Assembly (NCBI GenBank): GCA_030407085.1
Contig: CM059584.1
Location: forward strand, 6,572,001-6,636,000
Direction: 5' to 3'
From: Trichopria drosophilae
Lineage: Eukaryota > Arthropoda > Insecta > Hymenoptera > Diapriidae
DNA: 64,000 bases
A model generated the notes under the pieces. The model made no database searches and was not told the DNA's origin. It was given only the letters and a program-made list of their open reading frames with translations. The stretch's first letter is position 1. Each line of letters opens with the position of its first letter. This document shows positions 11,751 to 20,960 of the stretch, piece by piece. Made by a program: the position numbers and the translations under genes.

Positions 11751-12781
11751 TACATAATATTGCTCTGTTTTCCGACAAAAAATTCCTCAACCCTATTTGG
11801 TTTTTTTATAGATTTTAAAATAACCTTTTTACATTTATTTACTTCGAATTTTTAAAATGAGTTTGTCCACTGCACTGCGAAAAAATTGGTACTTTTATAG
11901 TATAGAAGAAAAAGGTGTTTTATAGAAAATCAAAATTGCAAAATCAGGTTAGAAAATTTATGGATAAAGTCGGAATTATGTACGACGTAGCAATATTCTA
12001 AAAACGACTCGCAAAATTAAAAAATTCAATATTTTTTTAATAAATAACTCTTTTTTTACATTAAAAAGTGAATTATCTACAATTTTATACAGATAACAAA
12101 ATTTAAAATAAAGAATAACATATTTTATTCTTAATGTTTTTTAACAATAAATTCCTCAACTCTATTTGGTTGGAACGAAGTGGCACGTTGGATATTTATG
12201 AACTTTTCATCCAATTATTTACGATGTTTTTCTATGCTATGCAAATCGCAATTTCTTGTCAGTATAACAAACTATAAAAAATTTTGTTAACGAAAATTTC
12301 ATTTCAACATTTGTTTACTTTCTGCTTTTCAAGTGATTTTATTTTGCAGTTTATAATACGAAGAAACATTTATTACCGTCAAAAAGCGATTTTTGAATAA
12401 AGACTTTATCAAACATCAATCATAAAATACAAAAAATGTATCTCTTCGTCCAATTTCGAATCAATTTTAACCAAAATTTGTTTGTATACTTTTTTCAAGA
12501 ATTATGAATCTTTTTTTCAAGAGAACTGTGTCTTTCTTTTTTTTCTCAACTACAACACGTAATTTTTGTAAGAAATAATGCCCAAAATTGTTTTTTTCTC
12601 CATTTGTTATTGCAATTTAATAAACTGAATTGTCACAGGTTCCATTTCTTAAAGATAATTCGTTCCTTATTCAAACATATAGAATTTTTTGAAATACAAT
12701 ATTTTGTAATATTAAAATATTTTCTAAAATATCTTTCTTGACCTTTGCTTCTATTGTAATCAACTATCTTAATAATTAATA

Positions 12782-12857
12782 AAATTAAGTGTTTATAATT
12801 TATTATTAAAATATAAATTATGTTTATATTTCAACCTTCTAGTAAGAAATATTTGAT
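12782..12857 (+). repeat. 76-bp direct repeat, copy 2
   Basis: Second copy of the repeat at 11675-11750. No coding sequence, primer-binding site or polypurine tract is visible in the interval between them, so there is no support for calling these LTRs. Confidence 0.65.
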
Positions 12858-13564
12858 GACAGCTTTTTAGCTAAAGGGACTTTATTTCAAAGCAAAATGA
12901 ATTAATGCTAGCGAAATCTTATATCTTGTGAACTTTACTTTTGGCAGTAGTGCAGGTATATCGTAAGAGATATAGAGAAATAGTTGAAAATTAATAGCTT
13001 GAAACTTGATAAACACGGTTATAGTATTTGTAAATTTGTAATATTATGTACTAAACTCCATTTTGAAAAAATAAAATATTATTTTTGTACAGGCGTACTA
13101 TCATAAAACTTTGAATCATTTCATAAAATTTCGATAAATAAACTTCATAATTAGTAATAATAATAATAATCACGTCTGTATTGGCAATTACGAAAACGAA
13201 TACAAGATATATAAATAACACAAAAATGCCAAAGAGCGAGTCACAGCAATAGCTGTTTTACAGACTTACCGGTAATTACTATATTTTTAATATCAAATTC
13301 GACACAATCCAAATTTTTCAAATTAGACTTTAAAATTAAAATCAGCGAAGCTCAAAATATTCAAAATGTTTACAAAAATAGTTTTTAAATTTTACCCGTT
13401 ATATTGACTTCAAGACACCATTTTAAATAATGCAATTTACATTCAAACTTATATTCCAATACAATTTCATGTCTTTTTGAACGTTACACACCTTTTTATA
13501 TATTCTAGCATACTGCAGAATGTATCAAAACGTGATTGAAATGCTAACTAAATCTATAACACAG
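12858..13564. other. AT-rich non-coding DNA
   Basis: Contains an (AAT)n microsatellite at about 13151-13170. No gene or RNA recognised. Confidence 0.5.
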
Positions 13565-14256
13565 CCCTATAAAATTTTGATGTCATATAAGTAAGATTTG
13601 ATTCTGATAGGATTTTTGCACGAGAGTTCAAATCTGACCGTCAAAATAGCTAATTGGATCTAGATTTTCAAAATTTGAAGGTCAAATGGGTAAAAAATTC
13701 GAGTCTAGGCATTTTTTAGCATCTATTCACAGCACAATAAATTGTTGTTTGCAGAATCCAAATATGTACGTTAATATTGAATTCGATTTTTGCTTAAATT
13801 GAAGGTCAAAGGGGTAAGAAATCGTGTTAGGCTTTTGTTTTCTGTTTTTCTCGAAAAATAGTTAAGAACGATAACGAGTTTGAAGTCATACGAATTTAAA
13901 AAAGTCCGTTGGGCACATTGGTTCCGGCATTTTGTATTTTTTGATATTTTTGAGGCGCATAAAGTAAAGATGTGAAATATGTCCAAAAACATGGGTTTTA
14001 ACCCGTTTGGTAAAAAAAACTAGGTCCATATTAATTTTTTTGACGTATATATTTGTATTCAGTAGGAAAAATTCTATTAGAATTAATTCTTACTGGTGGG
14101 ACAACATCTTTCTTTTGGGCTGTGAATAGATGTTCAAAAACGCCTAGAATCGAATTTTTGACCCCCTTGACCTTCAATATCTCAAAAACTAGATATTTTG
14201 GCGGGGTCATATTTGAATTATGGAGCAAAAATCCTATCAAAATCGACTTATAGGGC
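13565..14256. mobile_element. Fold-back element, about 0.7 kb
   Basis: The left arm (about 13565-13735) and right arm (about 14115-14256) are inverted copies. GATAGGATTTTTGC pairs with GCAAAAATCCTATC, GAAGGTCAAATGGGT with ACCCCCTTGACCTTC, and CATCTATTCACAGC with GCTGTGAATAGATG. A third, partial, directly oriented copy (GAAGGTCAAAGGGGTAAG) lies inside at about 13800. Frames open here on both strands are a by-product of the inverted structure. No target duplication is clear. Confidence 0.7.
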
Positions 14257-14289
14257 AACATGAAATTTTGAAATTTTTATTGGGCTGCG

Positions 14290-15420
14290 CAATCAATATT
14301 ACATAAATCTTGTAATAGTTTGAATTAGATAGTAATGTGTAAAAAGTAGTAGCATAAAATTAACCAGAAAATTAAAAACGTTGTGCCAATATTAAATTTC
14401 GAATACAACTAAAAAGAATCTAATGTACATAAAAAAACGATTGACTTGTTTTACGAAAACTAAGATTATGGAGTCAGAGTGATATCGTTTCTTTATTTTC
14501 TTGAATTTTTTATTCGACAAATGATACGAAGTCAAATAGTTTTGACATTAGTATCTAGATAACATTTCCTTTCAGTTTCTTTTTTACAAAATAGAAAATT
14601 TAACAAAGTTAAGCTCAAATATTAACTATCCGTTTATTATATAAGATAAAACTCTGAAGACTTTGAAAAAAATGAGTTATGGTATTTCAGGAATTTCTGT
14701 GATCCAACAAAAATTGTAATTCGTGTAGGGATTTCGAAGGGACAAACTGTGCTTTCATTACCCCTACCTTCCTGATCCTCGCGTGCATACTAATTTTACT
14801 CACAAAGTTAGAAACATGAATGTATTCTGAAACTACGTGGAACATATTGTGTGTATTTAGTGAATCTTTGTTAAAAAAGCATTTCAGTGAAATCGTGTAT
14901 AGAAACAATAATAAGAAATGATGTCATCTATGAAAGACATTTGATTACAATAGAAGTAAAGGTCAAGAAAGATATTTTAGAAAATAAAAAAAAAATATAT
15001 ATATATATAAGCAACAATTTATGCTTAAAAACCGGCATTTTAATGACGTCATTTTGAAATTTAAACCTTAATGTGAGCCAATTTTTGTAAAAGTCGATAT
15101 GCCATGAGATTCTAAACCCTGGAATTTTTGGCAAGTTCTTCATAGAAGGAAAAGATAATTCTTTAAAATGCTTTACTTTTTTTTTTTTCTCATTTAAGTA
15201 ATTTAATAAATAGTAAGTAATATCGTAAAAGGACATCTCATGGCACATGTCTTGGTGTTTTTTTGGGTTGAAATTGGTTCATTTGAGGTTATTATTAGTT
15301 GTCAATTAGAACAACAACAGGCCATTTGTAATTGTTACTGTTCTTTAATATTGAAAACAGTATTACATATAGACACGAAAAAAACATCAGATTACAAAAT
15401 AATAAATTCACGACGAAAAT
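14290..15420. other. AT-rich non-coding DNA
   Basis: Includes a (TA)n run near 14996-15010. A minus-strand frame of about 106 codons (14928-15248) is rich in Lys, Phe and Ile codons as expected from the base composition, with no recognisable domain. Confidence 0.45.
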
Positions 15421-15615
15421 ACTTGTAACTACTAATTAGATAGTAAGTGAAGAGGATATATATCATAACTTTTAGTGAATTTTACAATCTCAATAGTGAC
15501 ATCGACATATAAGGTAGCCAAGCCTACTATTTAAATAGTAAAACCAACTAAAGTACCTACTTGTGCTAGGTCTTACTATTAAGATAGTAAAAGCCAATAT
15601 TTCTTTTCTCCGTTC
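15420..15615. repeat. Cluster of TACTATTxAAATAGTA palindromes
   Basis: TACTATTTAAATAGTA (about 15523-15538) and TTACTATTAAGATAGTAA (about 15574-15591) are near-perfect palindromes 50 bp apart, with a related ATTAGATAGTAAG near 15435. The block ends with TTTCTTTTCTCCGT, resembling the right terminus of the CACGGAGA elements at 55-57 kb. It may be a decayed small transposon. Confidence 0.35.
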
Positions 15616-16128
15616 AGATTCGAAATAAAAACACAAAATTTGATTATGGGAAAAAGAAATTTTATTCAAAGTGTTTTATAAGTTTCCATAAAGATCTTCT
15701 ACAATATTCTATTGATTTACTTACTAGTAATTTATTGTCTGTATGGCGATGCAAGGAGCGTTTCGTTTAGAATCCACTTTACGAAATAAGCAATAAAGTG
15801 ATAACGTTTTCAGAATACTAATTTTTAAGCACCGCAGAAAATACGCGGCGAGCGTGCTTTGGTTGGTTACGTCTCTTATCCAGCTGGGGAATTCCTGTTG
15901 GGAAGCTCGTTTTATGATATCCTGCCCAAAAAAAAGTATTTCATTAAAATTACTAAACATTTCTATAGTTGAGAATTTAAAAATTGGTTGAATTTATTTG
16001 CAGTATCTGCATAGAATGCGACTTAATTTATTGGAAATTATCAGTTATTACTGGCGTAAAAATACCTTATAGTGAATGCAGATGGAATCTTCAATAATAA
16101 TTATTGTACTGGATAAAATACATAATTA
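15616..16128. other. AT-rich non-coding DNA
   Basis: A minus-strand frame at 15724-15960 sits in a slightly GC-richer patch; I recognise nothing in it. The TA at 16127-16128 is the left target duplication of the next element. Confidence 0.4.
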
Positions 16129-16381
16129 CAGTGGCGCTCAAAAAAATAGAGCTACTACAAATATTTAAAAAAAACTATAGTAAAATTCCATGAGAAGTCC
16201 TATTTTCATTATAGAATAAATAATTTTACCTTAAGGATTCGCATAAAAAGTATATAGTAAACGACTTTTATTGAACATATCTTTGTTCCAGCTAAGCAAT
16301 TTGAATAACCAAAACTACATCATTTTTTTCCTTTTAATGAAATAGGCCAAAATAATAAAGCCACTTAACAAAATTGTCTCT

Positions 16382-16457
16382 AAACTGCGTGTGACTATAC
16401 TGGTTAATAAAAAAAAAACTGTGATTTTTTATTAACCAGTTTAGTCACACGCAGTTT
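16382..16457. repeat. Hairpin with 33-bp arms at the transposase deletion junction
   Basis: Left arm 16382-16414 and right arm 16425-16457 are complementary at 32 of 33 positions, with a 10-base loop (AAAACTGTGA). The right arm is transposase coding sequence; the left arm is its inverted copy. Confidence 0.9.
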
Positions 16458-16742
16458 TATATTGTGTTCGTTGAATAAAATGTCTTTAAGGCGTGGTGCA
16501 GACAAAAATGGGTCTTTTTTCACTTCTAGTGTAATTTTTCGATTCATACGTACACAAGTTTTTCGAGGTCTTCCTCGATTATCAATTGGTATTTTTGTTT
16601 CTTTTGATTTTTTAATCGCATTTTGAACACGTTTCCGCGTAACATGCAAAAGTTGTGCTATTTTATTCATCGATAAATCATGTTTGTATAATTGAAATAT
16701 TTGTTTACGTTCATCGTCACTTGTATGCTTTGCTCTCCCCAT
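16404..16742 (-). pseudogene. Tc1-type transposase, N-terminal fragment (112 codons)
   Basis: Starts at an ATG (MGRAKHTSDDERKQIF). Residues about 8-46 form a helix-turn-helix with the pattern MNKIAQLLHVTRKRVQNAIKK. A GRPRK AT-hook-like linker follows at 57-61, then a second helical segment (LEVKKDPFLSAPRLKDIL, about 72-89). This is the usual bipartite DNA-binding region of Tc1 transposases. Full-length family members have about 340 residues with a DDE catalytic domain, which is absent here. The frame ends just after residue 106 because it runs into a 33-bp inverted duplication (16382-16414 against 16425-16457). It cannot be a working transposase; at best it could make a DNA-binding fragment. 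Confidence 0.88.
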
Positions 16743-17085
16743 CTACAATAAAAGCAACAACATTGCTAGTAAATGAAGGTGGGTGATTAATTATTCACAA
16801 ATAGTAGTAAAAATAATATATTAGAGTTGATAAAAATATTTAAAATGCTTACGGTTTAAGGTGGCTCTATTATTTTTACCCTAATTATTACTAACCTTTA
16901 AATCTACTTTAACAGTATTAGTCTTTAAAACTGGATTATCGATAGCAAACACACTTTGAAACGTTCTGTACCATTGTCTGAAAACAACTAAGTAATGTAC
17001 TTTGCGCGGAACTCAAGTACCTTAATCCAAAACAATATTCATTTTCACCGTTAGAGGTGGCTCTATATTTTTGAGCGCCTCTGTA

Positions 17086-17565
17086 TCTGCGTCATTAAAA
17101 AACCTCACAAATAAACGTTTTCGTCAAAATCTATGATTCCAAATTTGCATTTATTATAATTGGTTCGCCGTTAGAAATTGGGATTTTCACTCGTCTCGAG
17201 AAATTTATTAAAATATTGTCTTTCATATTGTATCCGTCATTACGAATTTTTGAATATTTATAAAAATTCCACAATCAGCGATCTCACAAACAAAACTGTC
17301 AGTTTTTGACATATTATGTAGCATATATGCTACACATTTTTGTAATTCATTATTTATTTATTTAAGTTAATTATTAAATAATATTGCTGGAATTTTTTGC
17401 TTCCTTACCTCAAGAATATTTTAGGAAACGTAAATAAATCAATATTTTTAATTAATTATCATGTTATATTGTTTAAGAAAATTAAACAAAGTGTAAAAAT
17501 GGTGTACTTTTTATGGAAAATATATGTGTAGAAGAAAACGTCACTCAAATATGACGAGACTGGGC
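17086..17565. other. AT-rich non-coding DNA
   Basis: No gene or repeat recognised. An ATTTGCAT octamer match near 17148 is not meaningful at this base composition. Confidence 0.45.
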
Positions 17566-17860
17566 ACTCGGGAATTTTCGAGGTCGTTGATTACGAATCT
17601 GACCTCAGATTTTCATAATTCAAAATGGCGGATCCAACACGGCCGACGGAATTGCAAAAATGTACTTGATCGAGATGAAACTGGGTACTCGAGAGTTTTC
17701 GGTATCATTGATTACGAATCTCGCCGCAGATTTTCAAAATTCACAATGGCAGATCCAATATGGCCGACAGAAATGTTTTTAAGTTTCGATTGGCCATATT
17801 GAATCCACCATTTTGAATTTTGAAAATTTGAGGTCAGATTCGGCCCCGAAAACTCCGGAG
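17566..17860 (+). repeat. 120-bp dispersed unit: tandem dimer followed by an inverted copy
   Basis: GGTCGTTGATTACGAATCTG at 17582 and GGTATCATTGATTACGAATC at 17701 are 119 bp apart and both continue into CAAAATTC or CATAATTC, then AATGGCGGATCC or AATGGCAGATCC. From about 17793 the unit continues in reverse orientation (GGCCATATTGAATCCACC, then ATTTTGAATTTTG and CAGATTCGGCC). The short open frame across it is a product of the repeat. Confidence 0.75.
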
Positions 17861-18162
17861 TAACAAATTTCAGCTATTTTCAACCTAAAGAGAAATGTAT
17901 GCTTCAAAGGGTTAAACATTCTTTGTAAACTAGAAAATATCGCAGGTATCATCATAAACTATTTCGAGAAACTTGGAAGAAGCGTCCGGTGCAAAAATGG
18001 TACTGACTACAAAGAACGGCATCGGCGTAAAAAATCTGAACGCAAGTAGCGTGCTGCGGAGCACCCGGTGTAAAAACGCGCTAAACTGCAAATACTCTCC
18101 TAGCGCTCGGAGCCTCGGAACAATGTATCGCGATAAAATCTGCGCAAATGTCGAATTGCAAA

Positions 18163-18236
18163 GGGGGAAGTAAGGGTAAAGGTAATGTGCAGTCACGAGG
18201 TAAACAGGGGGGAACAAGGGGGCGTTTCAAGGGGGG
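18163..18236 (+). other. G-run cluster
   Basis: Runs of 5, 3, 6, 5 and 6 Gs begin at 18163, 18174, 18207, 18218 and 18231. The last three are separated by 5 and 8 bases. This is unusual in AT-rich DNA and could support a G-quadruplex or zinc-finger binding. Confidence 0.4.
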
Positions 18237-18508
18237 AAAAGAGAAGTTTATAGGTGACCATACGGGAGGAAAGAGGAGCGATGTAGAAATGGCGCGAGCG
18301 CGTATATCGCGATACTTCTAGCAACGTGACAAAGTGATATTCACCGTCCGGGACGAGGCAGAGCTCGTTCTTCTCGTCTCGGAAGGTCAAAGGACGAAAG
18401 GAACCACCGTGGGATCCACCGATGAGATAACCATAGGCCAGGAGCATCCGCAGAAGCGGCGGCGACTCTCGATGAGGAAACGAGTGCGAGATCCACTCCA
18501 CGCTTCCC

Positions 18509-18536
18509 TATATATATGTATATATACGTATATATG
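18509..18536. repeat. TA-rich microsatellite (TATATAYGTA)
   Basis: Alternating TATATATGTATATATACGTA inside a GC-richer island. Confidence 0.8.
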
Positions 18537-18929
18537 TGGCTGGTACTCGGCACTTTTGCTCCTGGCGGTGTGCTTTACTTTAAGAATGGAGACCCCCGAC
18601 GTGCGATGCGGAGTTACGTTCCGAGAACCAGCGGAAGAACCTTTATTCCCCTCGAATACATGAATGCGTGATGTCGAGTGCGCCTTATCCGCGAAACTCG
18701 TGCCAAAGTACCCAGTGAAAATTCTGAGCTTCCGAGCTAGCTCTAGTCCGAGAGAGCCGATATTTCTGATTTCCATTTCTTTGCCTTTGTGTTCGTGGGT
18801 GGGAAAAATGTGGATGTTGTTGTTTATACGGTTCTATCTTCAGAGGTGAGACCTGAATTCGTTTACCAGTATAATTTTTACCAAAAATATATCTACCTCC
18901 CACGACATCTTGAAATGTGATGATTTGTC

Positions 18930-19265
18930 ACAGATGGCTGCTGGCACACCTCTTGGTTAACAATGACTGGAACCAGTAATACTGATGTCCCTATGGCACA
19001 TTATTTTTTAATGTGATACCAAGTACAATTTTCAACCAGATTCTGACTGGTATCCAGTCAGGTTATCTTGGTTGCATCCGGGATCGGATCGGGCTTGCCA
19101 TGCTTCCCCGACTGCAGTTACTGACCAGGTTCTGATCAGGAACCCGATCATGTTACCCTAGTTCTATCCGAAGGTATCGGGCTAGCCTGGTTAGACTCCA
19201 GCCAGAACCCGGTCCAAAGTTTTAATCGGGTTAACCGGATGGTACTTGGACAAAGGTATTTGGAT
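18930..19265. repeat. Degenerate tandem repeat of about 88 bp within a small inverted-ended element
   Basis: Two adjacent units align: TCTGACTGGTATCCAGTCAG then CATCCGGGATCGGATCGGGC, and TCTGATCAGGAACCCGATCA then TATCCGAAGGTATCGGGC. Outer words TACCAAGTAC (near 19018) and GTACTTGG (near 19241) are inverted, which suggests a small element of about 240 bp. A diverged copy occurs at 11480-11610. Confidence 0.5.
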
Positions 19266-19780
19266 GTGGATCACCTTAAAAATAGGTGATAGCATTGGGT
19301 ATTCGGTTGTAATCACAAAAAGTGAGTGTACTGTGACATACTTAATGCCTTGATCTTGAATAATACTAACAATTTAATGTCGATATTCTAAAACACTCTG
19401 CTGTAAGTTGTATCACCTAATTTAAACTTTCCAAATCATCAGGTTGTCAGCATGCTTTATTAACATCAGAACCACACCCGGTTCAACCATTTTTACGCTA
19501 CTTCATATTACAAACAAGACTAGATATGCATCAGAATGTTCTACTTTTGTAAACTCACCACTTGCATATCAGCAAACGATCAACAAGTCATCAGCAACCG
19601 AACCTGAGCATGCGAATCGCTTGATCCGAGTCGACAGGCCAGGTTATCATGGATATCTTACGAAGTCATAATGTACTCAGTTAAAACTGTGCTATTCGAT
19701 TTAACACTCTAGACTTACACCAATTACAAAAACACTGGTCATCCTAGTCCCACGGCAAGTATTAGCAGACATTCCATATA
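19266..19780. other. Intermediate-GC non-coding DNA
   Basis: Scattered words of the previous repeat continue (e.g. CCAGGTTATCATGG near 19639). The 75-codon frame at 19444-19671 shows no recognisable domain. Confidence 0.35.
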
Positions 19781-20960
19781 TGCTTCATCTTTATCGGAAT
19801 ATGAAAGCGATTGGACCAAGACGCTTTCACGGGTCATTTCACAGTCAATCGTCGGCCATTTAACGATCGTTAATAACGACAGACCACGTGGAATCTTCCT
19901 GAAGCTCTCTCGTGCCAGAATGGGTCGCGACAAAAATGATCCTATGGAAAAAAGTTCCGGAAGCGGATTTTCTTTGGTGCTCGCGGAGTATCTGATGTGG
20001 CCTATGTTAACCCAAAGCGGATGGCACCTCGACGGATAGGTCTTAATCGTCGGTACCAAAGTACCCGAGTCCTCGAAACCGTACCAATGGGATTGCATAC
20101 CCGATGAAGATGCAACCGGAGATTCCTGGAGAAAGTACCCTCGCCTCGATTCGCCGCCCCAGGTGGCCGGCCGCGTGCACCGACCTGAGCTTAGGAACGG
20201 AGGACGCGAAATGAGCGCGTCGAAGGCCGACGTCGCTCCTCGCGATTCTTGAGGCAAGAATTTCTAGAAATTTTCTCACACTTCGGTCCTCGGGTGTATT
20301 GGTACTTCATACGCGCCTATCAATTGTTCGGGGTCAAAAAGAATGAAATTGAACGCTCGCGAAAACTGCACGGTCATCGAGGTTCGAGCTGGCGTTCCTA
20401 TCTCCTCTCTCGTGTGAAATTCATTTCTGGGATCTATATATGGGATTGATTAAGAACGCTTCATCCAGTAGTTTCCAGAATATTTCAGAGTTATGAAAAG
20501 GCCACAATAGTACCTCATCCACCTCAAATTGTCCTGTGCAAGAAGCTGTCAAAAAAAGGCAGTTTCCAAAATTTGAGAAGAATCGCTCGATTTTCAGGTT
20601 ATTGAGGTGCAATTGATACGTGCGATTTGTTCAAACAATTACTGCCAATTCGCCACTATTGGACAAATTGAAATAATCGAATTTACAGATCGTAACTTTA
20701 CCGCTAGAATCGCTGCTCGCGCGTTCCGCTTATTTATCGACGCGATCAATTTGTAAGCGAACAGTACGTTGAGCAACGAATCCGAAAGCGGCAAAAAACT
20801 ACTGTTCAAGTCGACGGGAGAGCAAAAACGAGCTGCATTTCCACGGTTCGTTACTACCAGTCAGCTTCACAGCGATCGGAGTCTTCTCGACTAGACGAGG
20901 ATCGATAAATATTGCATGATCGTGCTTTAAACTCGATCAACAGAAAGTCAATATTACCCT
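19780..20960. other. CpG-bearing islands, candidate regulatory region
   Basis: Two adjacent GC-richer blocks (about 19800-20420 and 20690-20960). A 172-codon minus-strand frame over 19739-20257 is the longest open stretch in the window. However, it begins with TTG, its first ATG lies far inside, the other strand and another minus frame are also open, and I see no domain. Best read as a regulatory island, with a weak alternative of an exon. Confidence 0.3.

Larger units (their letters stand above)
16129..17083 (-). mobile_element. Internally deleted Tc1-like transposon, 955 bp
   Basis: Ends are inverted: CAGTGGCGCTCAAAAAAATA on the left (16129) and, read on the other strand, CAGAGGCGCTCAAAAATATA from the right end (17083). 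Both are flanked by TA (16127-16128, 17084-17085), the target duplication known for Tc1/mariner. Each end also has an inner copy of the outer motif: GGTGGCTCTATTATTTTT at about 16860-16877 and its complement near 16349-16369. This gives the double IR/DR layout known from Sleeping Beauty-type elements. One transposase fragment is present, read from right to left. Autonomous Tc1 elements are usually about 1.6 kb, so several hundred bases are missing. Confidence 0.92.
17930..18860. other. CpG-bearing island, candidate regulatory region
   Basis: One of the strongest islands: CG-rich (e.g. CCTAGCGCTCGGAGCCTCGG near 18099), with G-runs at 18163-18236 and a TA/GTATA microsatellite at about 18509-18536. 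Several open frames overlap on both strands, none with a recognisable domain. Inferred to be a cis-regulatory island or promoter-proximal segment of a gene outside the window. Confidence 0.35.

Noticed and set aside
11675..12857. An LTR retrotransposon bounded by the 76-bp direct repeats
   Set aside because: The repeats are too short, there is no TG...CA boundary, no primer-binding site and no gag/pol sequence.
19739..20257. 172-codon minus-strand open frame, the longest in the window, as a gene
   Set aside because: It starts with TTG, other frames overlap it, it has no recognisable domain and it lies in a GC-richer island where chance frames are long. Kept only as part of an island.
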